From Solirubrobacter soli DSM 22325 (GTDB taxonomy: Bacteria; Actinomycetota; Thermoleophilia; Solirubrobacterales; Solirubrobacteraceae), in the NCBI RefSeq assembly GCF_000423665.1, contig NZ_KE384071.1, positions 434,001-498,000 on the forward strand: 64,000 nucleotides of DNA, in the 5' to 3' direction. Below, one piece after another: positions 40,010 to 49,270 of the stretch (its first letter is position 1; each line of letters starts with the position of its first letter). Under the pieces are notes generated by a model. The model was not told the origin of the DNA. It searched no databases and saw only the letters and a list, made by a program, of their open reading frames with translations. Both the position numbers and the translations under genes were made by a program.

Positions 40010-42326
40010 TCGTCAGGCGCTTGGTCACCGTGGCCGCTCCCGGCGCGGTCACGACGACCTGCACCTTGAGCGAGCGCACCTTGCGCAGCGCCTTGCGCGC
40101 CTTGGAGGTGAGCTTGACCTTGACCGTCGCCCCGCCCTTGCCACTGCCGAGCGTGGTCGAACGCAGCTTGAGCTTCCTCGCCGTCGCCTTGCTCACGGTC
40201 AGCTTCACCGTCGCCCGACATGTGGCCGAGCAGCCGGTCTTGACCGTCAGCCCGCGTGAGCGCAGCGCAGCGAGCCTCGTCTTGGCGACCTTCACACGCA
40301 GGCTGAGGCGACCGGCCGGACGCGCGGCGTACGCGGCGTAGTGGACCCCGACCTCCTGATCGGCGACGACCACGGCCACGCCGACGCGGGACGGCTGCGC
40401 CGGAGCCGGCACGGAGGGGCCGACGGCGTCGTCGAACGCGCCGTCGCCGTCGAGGTCCCATGCCTCCTTGGCGATCGCCCGGCCGTTCGCACCGGCGACC
40501 GAGACCTTCAACTCGCCGCCGTCGGCCGTCCACGTCGGAACGGGCGGCGCGGCACCGACCGTGAACGTCTGGCGGACGTACGAGCTCTGCCCTCGCGCGT
40601 CGGTGATCCGCAGACCGATCGTGTGCTCGCCGGCTGTCAGCCGAAGGGTCGGGTACCGACCCACCGCGTCGTCGTAGACGCCGTCGCCGTCGAGGTCCCA
40701 CTCGGCCGTGCAGCACGTCGCGCTCTGGCCGTTGGTCGCGCTGTAGTCCGCGAGCAGAGAGCCAGTCCTGGAGACTGCCAACGAGAGCCGCGCATGCGCC
40801 GTCGGCGTGCTGTTCGGCTGGACCTGGATGCGGCGAACCGTGGTCTCGCCGTTCTGCTTGTCGACCGCCTTGACGGCGACGATCGTCGGAGCCGTGAACG
40901 CCCAGTAGAACCCGTCAGCGGCGGCGCGAGGGGTCTCGTCGAACTGACCGTCGCCGTCCAGGTCGAACTCCAGCGTCGCGTTTCGCGGGTCGTAGGAGAT
41001 CGCGATCGGGCGTTCCTTCCCCCAGACGGTCTCGCCCGGCGTCGACAGACCGAGATCCGGCAGGCGGGATCTGTGGCCGCTGGCGCCGATCGTGACCACG
41101 GAGCCGAACTCATAGACCACGCCGGCTGGACCGGTGACGCGGAAGCGGACCTCGTGGACCCCGGGCGTCGTGTAGACGTGCATGAGATGCGCGGCGCCGT
41201 CCGGGGATGAAGTGACGCCCGACCCATCATCGAATTCGCCGTCGCCGTCGATGTCCCAGGCGACGCCGAAGCCGGCGTTCCCGAGCGGCCCGACGACGGC
41301 GGCGAGGTCGATCGGCTCGCCGACGTACGCGTACGCCGCGGCCAGCCTGCCCGTGATCACCTCCGAATCCGGCTGCGAGCGCGAGAAGACCCGCGAGAGG
41401 GTGCGCGCGGTCACGACGTTGCCGCGGACGTCCGTGACCCGCACCCCGATCGTGTGCGGACCGGCCGCGAGGGTCGGCCGCACCACCCCGTTCGGCCCGT
41501 TGTCGAACTCATACGTGCCGTCCCCATCGAGGTCGAACTCGTACTTGACCGCCGGGAACATGCTGGCGGCGGAGACGTACACGGGCTCGTCACTGAAAGC
41601 GGCCGAGCTCCAATCGTTCGAGCCCGACAACGAGATGGTCGCGAGCGGGATGTCCTCGAGCACGTTGACCGTCCCGCTCGCCGTCGCCGTCAGGCCGTCG
41701 TCGTCGGTGACCCGGGCGCGGATGACGCGCTCGCCGCCGGTATGGAAGGTGATCGAGTCCCTGAGGAGCCAGAATCCGAATCCACTGTCCTCGCCCGGCC
41801 CCGAGATCTCGTACGTGCCGTCGTTGTCGAGGTCCAGTTCGAGCCGCTCGATGGCGCCGTCGGCGTCGCGCCCGACGACAACCGCCGATAGCTCCCTCTC
41901 GGCCTGGATCCCGGGCTGCAGCATCAGCTCGATCGTCGGCGGCTTCAGATCGGCGTCCACCTCGACCGAACGCTCCTCGAGAGCGGTGCGGCCGAACTGG
42001 TCCGTGGCCCGAACCCGCACCGTGTGCGTCCCGATCTCGTATGCGCGCTGCACCGACGGTCCGGTGGCATCGGTTAACGCCCCGTCACCATCGAGGTCCC
42101 ACGCGTACGACACGCCGAGACCTGGACTCGAAGCCTTCAGCGTGACCATGTCACCGGGACGCGGCGAGACGGGCGAGATCGTCGTCGATACGAGCGGACG
42201 GTCGGCCGTGCAGTCTCCGATCTGCACCGGGTCCTCGCCGCGGCACGGGTCGTCGGTCGCGTGGGCGGCCGCCGGGAGCAGGGCCAGCGCCGCGAGCGCT
42301 GCCGTGAGGCACTTCGTCAGGGTCAT
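39999..42326 (-). CDS. Secreted DxDGDG-repeat (PKD/Ca-binding-like) protein 1 of 4
   Basis: A 775-residue secreted protein (signal peptide 1-23, AAAHA). Seven modules each contain WDLDGDG or FDLDGDG followed by an acidic residue pair (AWDLDGDGALTDATG, EFDLDGDGQFDETP, AWDLDGDGAFDDA), a PKD/Ig-like fold with Ca2+-binding-like loops. The next-to-last module has a vicinal pair in CCTAEWDLDGDGVYDD. The last 130 residues form a conserved C-terminal module with GCSATCRATVKLTV (C-x3-C) and 'LRSTTLGSGKGGATVKVKL', ending LTISR. Start ATG 42326 overlaps the stop of the upstream paralogue (ATGA). Likely an extracellular adhesin, matrix or wall protein; function unknown. Confidence 0.8.
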   Translation of the reverse strand: MTLTKCLTAALAALALLPAAAHATDDPCRGEDPVQIGDCTADRPLVSTTISPVSPRPGDMVTLKASSPGLGVSYAWDLDGDGALTDATGPSVQRAYEIGTHTVRVRATDQFGRTALEERSVEVDADLKPPTIELMLQPGIQAERELSAVVVGRDADGAIERLELDLDNDGTYEISGPGEDSGFGFWLLRDSITFHTGGERVIRARVTDDDGLTATASGTVNVLEDIPLATISLSGSNDWSSAAFSDEPVYVSAASMFPAVKYEFDLDGDGTYEFDNGPNGVVRPTLAAGPHTIGVRVTDVRGNVVTARTLSRVFSRSQPDSEVITGRLAAAYAYVGEPIDLAAVVGPLGNAGFGVAWDIDGDGEFDDGSGVTSSPDGAAHLMHVYTTPGVHEVRFRVTGPAGVVYEFGSVVTIGASGHRSRLPDLGLSTPGETVWGKERPIAISYDPRNATLEFDLDGDGQFDETPRAAADGFYWAFTAPTIVAVKAVDKQNGETTVRRIQVQPNSTPTAHARLSLAVSRTGSLLADYSATNGQSATCCTAEWDLDGDGVYDDAVGRYPTLRLTAGEHTIGLRITDARGQSSYVRQTFTVGAAPPVPTWTADGGELKVSVAGANGRAIAKEAWDLDGDGAFDDAVGPSVPAPAQPSRVGVAVVVADQEVGVHYAAYAARPAGRLSLRVKVAKTRLAALRSRGLTVKTGCSATCRATVKLTVSKATARKLKLRSTTLGSGKGGATVKVKLTSKARKALRKVRSLKVQVVVTAPGAATVTKRLTISR

Positions 42327-44602
42327 CTCCGAACCGTGAACGTACGGGCCGCGCTGCCGATGCGGCCATCCGCGGATGTCGCGCGGATCGAGACCTGGAG
42401 CTTCACCGCCCGCGTGGTCCGGAGCGCCTTGCGGGCCTTGGCGGAGAGCTTGACGGTCAGCCGCGACGCTCCGGTCGCCGAGCCGAGCTTGGTCGTCCCG
42501 CGCTGCGCGAGCGTGGCCGTCGTGCGGCATGCCGTCTCGCAGCGCACGGTGACGGGCAGGCCGCGTGAGAGCAGACGCGAGAGCGTCACCTGGCCGACGC
42601 TCGCGGTGACGTGCAGCGGCGCAGGGGCCGCGGGCGGAGCGTCGTCCTCCGGCGAGACCGGCGGCTCGACTCCGACGGTGTCGCGCTCGGGCACGACGAA
42701 CGAGGCGACGCCGATGTCCCCGGTGGCGTCGGTGGCCTTGAGCTCGACGCGCCCACTCGCCGGACGCGGGACGGTGGCACCGGTGGCGTCGTCGAACTCG
42801 CCGTCGCCGTCGAGGTCCCACTCGAGCGCGGTGATCGCCTCGCCGTCGGGGTCGACGGCGGTGGCGGTGAGCAGGTCGTCGTCCGCGGCGAACGTGATCT
42901 CGGGCGGCGCGCCGCCCACGGTGAACGTCCGGCGGGTCGTCGTGGTCGCGCCGTCCTCGTCGTCGACGCGGACGCCGATCTCGTGCTCGCCGGCGGCCGG
43001 CGTGAAGGTGGCGTCGAAGCCGGCGGCGTCGTCGTAGGCGCCGTCGCCGTCGAGGTCCCACGCGGCGGTGCAGCAGTCGGCGGTGTCGCCGCGCACGGCG
43101 GCCGTGGCGTGCGAAGAGTGCCCCGCGCGCGGCGGCACGAAGTCGATATCGGCCTGGATGCCGACGCCCGCGACCGGCGTCACGCTCGCGGTGCTGATCG
43201 CCGTCAGCCCATTCGCGCCCGTGACCTTGGCGGCGACCGTCACCGGGGCGGTGAAGCGCCACACGTAGGCGTCGCCGTCGCGGGCCGGGACGTCGTCGAA
43301 CTGGCCGTCGCCGTCGAGGTCGAAGCTCGGCGACGCGGCCGACTCGATCCCGAAGCGCGTCGTGCGTCCCTGCCGGATCACCTGGCCCCACGGGAACTCG
43401 AAGTCGCCCAGCACGGGCGGGACGGGCTGCGCGGTCGCGGCCACGTCGATCGTGCGCGTCGCGACGCGAGAGACGCCACCGGCGGTCACCCGCGCCCGGA
43501 TCTCGTGCACGCCAGGCGTGTCGTAAGCGAAGGAGACCGAGGAGCCCGGCGCGTCCGCGGGAAGCGTCACGTCGCCGTCGTCGAACGCGCCGTCGCCGTC
43601 GGCGTCCCATTCGACCGTGCGGTCGCCGCCGCCGGAGACGGACTCCAGTTGCACCTTCCGGCCGACGACCGCCCCACCCGGAGCGGTCAGGCTGATCCAC
43701 GGGGCGCCACCCGCCGCCTCGACGTCGATCCCGATGCGGCTCGTGGCCACCGTGCCGCCGGCGTCGGTGACCCGCAGCCCGATCGTGTGCGTGCCCGCCG
43801 CGAACGTGTGGAACAGCGAGGTCGCCGAGCCCTGGTCGGACTCGTAGCTGCCGTCGCCGTCGAGGTCGTACTCGTAGTGGCCCGGGCCGGCCTCGACCGG
43901 CGTGGCGGCGAGCGTCACCAGTTCACCCGCGAGCAGCGGGCCGGCCGGGGCGACGGTGAAAGACGCGGTCTGCCCCGTCCCGACGATGTTGAAGGTCCGG
44001 CTGGCCGTCGACGTCAGCCCGTTGTCGTCGGTGATGCGAGCGTGGATCACATGCCCGCCGCCGACCGTGAAGTCGGCAATGGGTTTGCGCCGCGCATCCG
44101 CCTCGAAGACGCCGTCGCCGTCGAGATCCGCTTCCTTGGACGCGATCGAGGTCCAGTTCGACGTGCCCGGTATCGGCACCACGAACGGCTGCCAGGCGTC
44201 GTGTTCCTCGAAGGGCCCGAAGCCGATCGACGGTGGGAGATGCGAGCCATGGACCGTGTACGTGCGCCGCTCGATGCCGACGCGGCCGAACCGATCCGTC
44301 GCCTTGACGGCGAACGTGTGCACCCCGGTGTCGAGCTTCAGCGGCTGGTCGCCCCCGTGTCCCCACGGGTAGGCCACGGTGTCGTCGAAGTCCCCGTCGC
44401 CGTCCCGGTCCCACGTGTACGCGATCCCACTGCCCGGGCTCACGGCAGAGGCCCCTTGATCGACGCCGGCCGGCGCCCAAGGGGTCGTGTTGACGATCGA
44501 CGGGAGCGGGCGCTCCGTGTCGGCCAGCGCGGCGGCGGGCAGGGCGAGCGAAGCGGTGAGGAACAGCGCAACGGTTCTCATGGCGGCGACCAATCTAGTC
44601 AT
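42323..44602 (-). CDS. Secreted DxDGDG-repeat protein 2 of 4
   Basis: A 759-residue paralogue of the neighbouring genes. The signal peptide is 1-27 from ATG 44602, or a shorter one if translation starts at ATG 44581 (MRTVALFLTAS); both are plausible. Seven modules carry the D-x-DGDG loop (TWDRDGDGDFDDT, YDLDGDGSYESD, EWDADGDGAFDDG, FDLDGDGQFDDV). The vicinal Cys pair is TADCCTAAWDLDGDGAYDD in module 6. The C-terminal module contains VTVRCETACRTTATLA (C-x3-C) and ends RTFTVRR. Its start is 29 bp after the stop of paralogue 3, so all four genes are probably one transcript. Confidence 0.8.
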   Translation of the reverse strand: MTRLVAAMRTVALFLTASLALPAAALADTERPLPSIVNTTPWAPAGVDQGASAVSPGSGIAYTWDRDGDGDFDDTVAYPWGHGGDQPLKLDTGVHTFAVKATDRFGRVGIERRTYTVHGSHLPPSIGFGPFEEHDAWQPFVVPIPGTSNWTSIASKEADLDGDGVFEADARRKPIADFTVGGGHVIHARITDDNGLTSTASRTFNIVGTGQTASFTVAPAGPLLAGELVTLAATPVEAGPGHYEYDLDGDGSYESDQGSATSLFHTFAAGTHTIGLRVTDAGGTVATSRIGIDVEAAGGAPWISLTAPGGAVVGRKVQLESVSGGGDRTVEWDADGDGAFDDGDVTLPADAPGSSVSFAYDTPGVHEIRARVTAGGVSRVATRTIDVAATAQPVPPVLGDFEFPWGQVIRQGRTTRFGIESAASPSFDLDGDGQFDDVPARDGDAYVWRFTAPVTVAAKVTGANGLTAISTASVTPVAGVGIQADIDFVPPRAGHSSHATAAVRGDTADCCTAAWDLDGDGAYDDAAGFDATFTPAAGEHEIGVRVDDEDGATTTTRRTFTVGGAPPEITFAADDDLLTATAVDPDGEAITALEWDLDGDGEFDDATGATVPRPASGRVELKATDATGDIGVASFVVPERDTVGVEPPVSPEDDAPPAAPAPLHVTASVGQVTLSRLLSRGLPVTVRCETACRTTATLAQRGTTKLGSATGASRLTVKLSAKARKALRTTRAVKLQVSIRATSADGRIGSAARTFTVRR

Positions 44603-44631
44603 CGTCGTCTCATTGATGACGCACGATTTAT

Positions 44632-46782
44632 CTAACGGATCGTCATCGACTTGGTTGCGTTGACCCTCCGGCCGTCGGCGCCGGTGGCGGTCACGACGAT
44701 CCGCACCTTCAGCGAGCGCACCTTCGACAGGGCCTTGCGGGCCTTGGCGGTGAGCTTGACCTTGACGGTGTTCGCGCCGGACCCGCTGCCGAGCGTGGTC
44801 GAACGCAGGTCGAGCTTCTTCGCGGCGGCCTTGCTGACGGTGACGACGACCTCCGCGTTGCACGTCGCCGAGCAGCCGGGCTTGACCGTCAGCGCGCTCG
44901 AGCGCAGCGACAGCTTCCCGACGATCGGGCGCAGCCCCAGGGCCGGAGGCGGCGGCGGCTCGACGCCAGGGCCCGCGGGCGTGGGCGTGGGCGTCGCGAC
45001 CGTGTCGATGGGCGTAACCGGCGACTCCTCCGGAGGGCCCGGATCGACGGTGAACGTTTGGCGGATCGACGAGTTCAGGCCGTTCTGGTCGATGACCAGG
45101 ACGCCGATCGAATGGCGGCCCGCCGTGGTCCTGAACGGCTTGAGCGGGCCTGAGGCGTCGTCGTAGACGCCGTCGTCGTCGAGGTCCCAGAGCAGCGCGC
45201 AGCACCCCGTGTGCGTCACCGTGCTCTGCGTCGTCTCGGCCACCAGCAGGCGGCCGCCGACCAACGGCGACCCGCCGCCGTCGGCGCGCAGCTCGAGCGT
45301 CGCGCCGGGTGAGGGTTGCCCGTTGGGCGTGACCTGGATGCTGCGCACGTTGGTGTCGCCGCTCGCGGCGTCCGTCGCCCTCACGGAGATCATCGTCGGT
45401 CCCTCGAAGGCCCAGAGGTAGAAGCCGCGTTCCGAGGACGGCGGGTGCTCGTCGAACTGGCCGTCGCCGTCGAGGTCGAACTCGAGCGTGCTCGTGGGGT
45501 CGGAGTAGGTGCTCACCAGGCGCTGGTAGCCGCGCGCGGTCTCGCCCGGGACGGTCACGTCGAGCGTCGGGGTGTGGAACGTCCGGCCCGTGGCGCCGAT
45601 CGTCACCGTGTAGGCGAAGTCGTAGGTCGGCCGGCCCGCGGCGCTCACCCGGACACGCACCTCATGGACGCCTGGCGTCGTGAAGGTGTGCATCAGGTGG
45701 GCCTTGTTGCCCGAACCTTCGTCTCGGGTCGGCGTGTTCACCAGGCCGTCGTCGAACTCGCCGTCGCCGTCGACGTCCCACGCAACGGTGAAGCCGCCGA
45801 ACGAGAACGGATCGACCACGACCCCGAGGTCGATCGGCTCACCGACGTAGCCGAATTCCTCGAGCGGGCCGGCCTCGAACATCTCGTTCAACGGCTGTCC
45901 CGACGCGAACACCATGTCGGAGCGGTGCGAGACCGTCACGTTGCCGCGAACGTCGGTGACCCGCACGCCGACGGTGCGAGGTCCGGCGGGGAAGGTGGCG
46001 GAGACCTCGTTCGACGTCCCGTTGTCGTGCTCGAAGCTGCCGTTCCCGTCGAGGTCGAACTCGTACTTGACCCCGGGATAGTTGCTGTAGGCGCTCACGC
46101 GCACCGGCTGCCCACCGCGGGGCGGCCCGTTCGCGCTGTCGCTGAAGACGGTCGCCCACGGCACGTTCTCGACGACCCGTACGTTCGCGGTCGCCGACGC
46201 CGTGAGCCCGTCCTCGTCGGTGACGCGGGCGTGCATCACGCGTTCCCCGGCGCTGTGGAACGTGACGACCCGATGGAACATTCGGCCGTTGGCGTTGTCG
46301 TCGAAGCCAGGGTCAGAGATCTCGTATGTCCCGTCGCCGTCGAGGTCCAACTCGAACTTGACGATGCTGCCGTCGCTGTCCCGGCCGATGATCGGGATCT
46401 CCAGCTCGTTCTCGGCCCCGACCATCGCGGGCACGGGGAAGCTGATCTGCGGCGGCTTGCGGTAGTCGATGACGAACGAGCGCTCCTCGGTGCTGGTGCG
46501 CCCGGACCGGTCGGTAGCGCGCACGCCCAGCTTGTGCGCGCCGCGCGCGAAGGTCTGCTCGACCGTGGCGCCGGTGGCATCGGTGAACGTGCCGTTGCCG
46601 TCGAGGTCCCACCCGTAGCTCACCCCCGCGCCCGCGCTCGACGCCGTCAGCGTGACGGTCTCACCGGGCCGCGGCGACGCGGGTGACATCGTGGTCGAGA
46701 CGAGCGGGCCGTCGCCGTCGGCGGCCTGCGCCGCGGCGGGGAAGAGGGCGAGCGCCAGCAGCGCCGCCGGGAACAGCTTCAC
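44632..46782 (-). CDS. Secreted DxDGDG-repeat protein 3 of 4
   Basis: A 716-residue paralogue with a signal peptide (1-20, AAAQA) and six modules (GWDLDGNGTFTDATG, ELDLDGDGTYEISD, AWDVDGDGEFDDG, LWDLDDDGVYDDA). Some loops vary the motif (DLDGNG, DLDDDG). The vicinal Cys pair is TGCCALLWDLDDDG. A Pro/Thr linker (TPTPTPAGPG) leads to the C-terminal module KPGCSATCNAEVVVTV with 'LRSTTLGSGSGANTVKVKL', very close to that of paralogue 1. Start ATG 46782; it lies 6 bp after the stop of paralogue 4. Confidence 0.8.
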   Translation of the reverse strand: MKLFPAALLALALFPAAAQAADGDGPLVSTTMSPASPRPGETVTLTASSAGAGVSYGWDLDGNGTFTDATGATVEQTFARGAHKLGVRATDRSGRTSTEERSFVIDYRKPPQISFPVPAMVGAENELEIPIIGRDSDGSIVKFELDLDGDGTYEISDPGFDDNANGRMFHRVVTFHSAGERVMHARVTDEDGLTASATANVRVVENVPWATVFSDSANGPPRGGQPVRVSAYSNYPGVKYEFDLDGNGSFEHDNGTSNEVSATFPAGPRTVGVRVTDVRGNVTVSHRSDMVFASGQPLNEMFEAGPLEEFGYVGEPIDLGVVVDPFSFGGFTVAWDVDGDGEFDDGLVNTPTRDEGSGNKAHLMHTFTTPGVHEVRVRVSAAGRPTYDFAYTVTIGATGRTFHTPTLDVTVPGETARGYQRLVSTYSDPTSTLEFDLDGDGQFDEHPPSSERGFYLWAFEGPTMISVRATDAASGDTNVRSIQVTPNGQPSPGATLELRADGGGSPLVGGRLLVAETTQSTVTHTGCCALLWDLDDDGVYDDASGPLKPFRTTAGRHSIGVLVIDQNGLNSSIRQTFTVDPGPPEESPVTPIDTVATPTPTPAGPGVEPPPPPALGLRPIVGKLSLRSSALTVKPGCSATCNAEVVVTVSKAAAKKLDLRSTTLGSGSGANTVKVKLTAKARKALSKVRSLKVRIVVTATGADGRRVNATKSMTIR

Positions 46783-46788
46783 TTCGTC

Positions 46789-49218
46789 CTACCTCCGGAC
46801 CGTGATCGTCTTGGCGGCCGAGCCGATGCGCCCGTCGCTGCCCGCGGCGAGGATCGCGACCTTGAGCTTGAAGGAGCGCAGTGTGCGCAGGGCCTTGCGG
46901 GTCTTGGACGAGAGCTTGACCGTGACCGTGGTGGTGCCCTTGGCCGTGCCGATCTCGGGTGTCTTGAGCTTGAGGCGCTTGGCCGTGGCCTTGTCGAGCG
47001 CGATCGTGACCGTCGCGCGGCAGGCCGTCTCGCAGCCCGTGGTGACGGTGAGGCCGCGCGAGAGCAGCGTCGCGAGGCGCGGCGTCGGGATGCGCGGCTT
47101 GAGCGCGAGCGGCTTGTTGACCGGGGCCGGGGTCGGCGGACCCGGGACGGGCGACGCGGTCGGGGTCGGGGTCGGGGTCGGGGTCGCCGTCGGGGTGGGC
47201 GGCGGCTCGCACACGCAGGTGGCGAACGGCACGTCTATGTAGGAGATGCCGATGTCGCCGCCCGCGTCGGTGGCCTTGAGGCCGACGCGCGCGCCAGGCT
47301 TGACGGCCACGCCGGTGGCGGTGGCGTCGTCGAAGGCGCGGTCGTTGTCGAGGTCCCACTCGTACTTGTCGACCGCGTCCCCGTCGGGGTCGACGGCCGA
47401 CGCCTTGGCCGTCTTGTAGTCGTTGGTGAGCGCGATCGTGACCACGGGCGGCCGCCTACCGAGCGTGAACGAGTCGCGGGTCGTGGTGACCGTCCCCTCC
47501 GGGTTCTGCACGCGCACGCCGACCGTGTGGCGGCCGACGCCGGGGGTGAAGGCCGGGAAGGTGTCGGTGCCGTCGTCGTAGTCGCCGTCGCCGTCCGCGT
47601 CCCAGCTCACGTCGCAGCAGTCGTCCTCGTCGCCGAGCACGAAGTAGTCGGCCAGCATCGGCTCGCCCGCCCGCGGGAACGGGTTGTCCTCGTCGTCGCG
47701 GTAGGCGAACAGGTCCGACTGGAACCCGATGCCGCTCAGCGGCTGGACGCTGGCGCGCGAGATCGCCGAGACGCCGTTGGCACCGGTCGACTTGACCGCC
47801 ATCGTCACCGGACCGGTGAACGTCCAGCGGAAGGCCTCTCCGTCGTCGTCCGGCACGTCGTCGAACTGCCCGTCGCCGTCGAGGTCGAAGCTGAGTGTGC
47901 CCTCGTCGTCGGAGTCCACCGAGAACGTCGTCGGCCGGCCGGCACGGACCATGTCCGGAAGGAAGATCCGGCCGAGCCGCGGCGCGAGCGCCTCCGCGGC
48001 GGGCACGACGAGGATCGTGCTCGACGCGATGCGCGACATGCCGTTGCTGCCCCGGGTGACCTTGGCGCGCACCTCGTAGGTACCCGGCGCCGTGAAGGTG
48101 TGCTTGATCGACACCGCGGTGCTCGTGTTCTCGAACGCGGTTCCGTCGTCGAACTCGCCGTCGCCGTCGAGGTCGTAGGCGACGGTCCGATCGATCTGGC
48201 CGGGATAGGCGTAGACCGTGAGGTCGACGGGCTCGCCGGCGACCGCGGCACCGCTGTGCGCGAAGCGGATGGCGGTGAGCTGGCCTGAGTAGGACGGCTC
48301 GACGGTGAACTGCTGACTGGCCGTGTAGACGTGGCCGCCGCTGTCGGTGGCGCGTGCGCCGATGCGGTGGTCTCCCGCCGTGAACACGTGCTCGAGCTGC
48401 GAGACGCCGCCCGCGACGGCGTCGCCCTGGTCAGTCTCGTAGGCTCCGTCGCCGTCGAGATCGAACTCGAAGTGCCCGGAGTCCGGCGCCGCCCAGTACG
48501 CGAAGAGGTCCAGCGGCCGGCCGGCGACCAGGATGTCATCGCCCGAGTCGCCGACCCCGAGCAGGAGCCGCTGGCCGGGGCCGCGCACGTTGACGGTCTG
48601 GGCGACGATCGAGGACGCGCCCTCGTCGTCGGTGGCCCGCACGCCGATGGGGTGTGGGCCACCGGTGAAGTAGTAGCCGAACACGTCGCCGTTGGGCCAT
48701 TCCCAGATCTGGTCGTCGAACGCGCCGTCGTCGTCCGTGTCCACCTCGACCTTGCGGACCGCGCCATCGTCGGGGGTCGAGAGATGAGCCTTGAAGTCCT
48801 TGTTCGTCGCGAAGACGTCGTCATCGAGCCCGAACCTGATGTGCGGCGGGCGATTGACGTTGTCGACGAGGAACGTGCGCCGCTCGGTGGCCGTGCGGCC
48901 GAACTGGTCGGTGACCTGCAGGCCGACATTGCGCGTGCCCGCCGCGAAGCGGTACGTGAGCGTGTCGGCCGTGCCGTCGTCGAAGGCGCCGTCGCCGTCG
49001 AGGTCCCAGGCGAAGCTCAGGCCGCGGCCGGCGCCGCCGGCGTAGAGCTCGACGTCCTTGTTGGCCCGCGGCGACGGGGGATCGGTCGCGATGTACGCCG
49101 TCGGCGTGTCCGCGTGACACAGCCAGTAGTCGTCGTCGCACGGCGATTTGACGGCCGCCGCCGCGGTCGCCGGAAACACGCTGATAACAACAGTGAGGCA
49201 AAGCAGAACGATGCGCAT
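46789..49218 (-). CDS. Secreted DxDGDG-repeat protein 4 of 4
   Basis: An 809-residue paralogue, the most upstream of the four. The signal peptide is 1-22 from ATG 49218 (an ATG at 49248 would add ten residues). Seven modules (AWDLDGDGAFDDG, EVDTDDDGAFDDQ, FDLDGDGAYETD, SWDADGDGDYDDG), a vicinal pair in DDCCDVSWDADGDG, a long PTPTPTPTASP linker and the C-terminal module with TTGCETACRATVTIA. The linker is encoded by TCGGGG-type tandem repeats at 47162-47183 (plus strand). N-terminal cysteines 'PCDDDYWLCHAD' differ from the other three. Confidence 0.8.
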   Translation of the reverse strand: MRIVLLCLTVVISVFPATAAAAVKSPCDDDYWLCHADTPTAYIATDPPSPRANKDVELYAGGAGRGLSFAWDLDGDGAFDDGTADTLTYRFAAGTRNVGLQVTDQFGRTATERRTFLVDNVNRPPHIRFGLDDDVFATNKDFKAHLSTPDDGAVRKVEVDTDDDGAFDDQIWEWPNGDVFGYYFTGGPHPIGVRATDDEGASSIVAQTVNVRGPGQRLLLGVGDSGDDILVAGRPLDLFAYWAAPDSGHFEFDLDGDGAYETDQGDAVAGGVSQLEHVFTAGDHRIGARATDSGGHVYTASQQFTVEPSYSGQLTAIRFAHSGAAVAGEPVDLTVYAYPGQIDRTVAYDLDGDGEFDDGTAFENTSTAVSIKHTFTAPGTYEVRAKVTRGSNGMSRIASSTILVVPAAEALAPRLGRIFLPDMVRAGRPTTFSVDSDDEGTLSFDLDGDGQFDDVPDDDGEAFRWTFTGPVTMAVKSTGANGVSAISRASVQPLSGIGFQSDLFAYRDDEDNPFPRAGEPMLADYFVLGDEDDCCDVSWDADGDGDYDDGTDTFPAFTPGVGRHTVGVRVQNPEGTVTTTRDSFTLGRRPPVVTIALTNDYKTAKASAVDPDGDAVDKYEWDLDNDRAFDDATATGVAVKPGARVGLKATDAGGDIGISYIDVPFATCVCEPPPTPTATPTPTPTPTASPVPGPPTPAPVNKPLALKPRIPTPRLATLLSRGLTVTTGCETACRATVTIALDKATAKRLKLKTPEIGTAKGTTTVTVKLSSKTRKALRTLRSFKLKVAILAAGSDGRIGSAAKTITVRR

Positions 49219-49270
49219 GGACCGCGCCACCGTACTGTGTCGCCTCACCCTCCTCTAATCGCACATCTGT

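Noticed and set aside
39999..49218. Regularly spaced GTCGCCGTCGAGGTCC repeats as a CRISPR-like array
   Set aside because: They are the antisense of the coding motif WDLDGDG repeated in four genes; spacing is about 250-300 bp and encodes protein.
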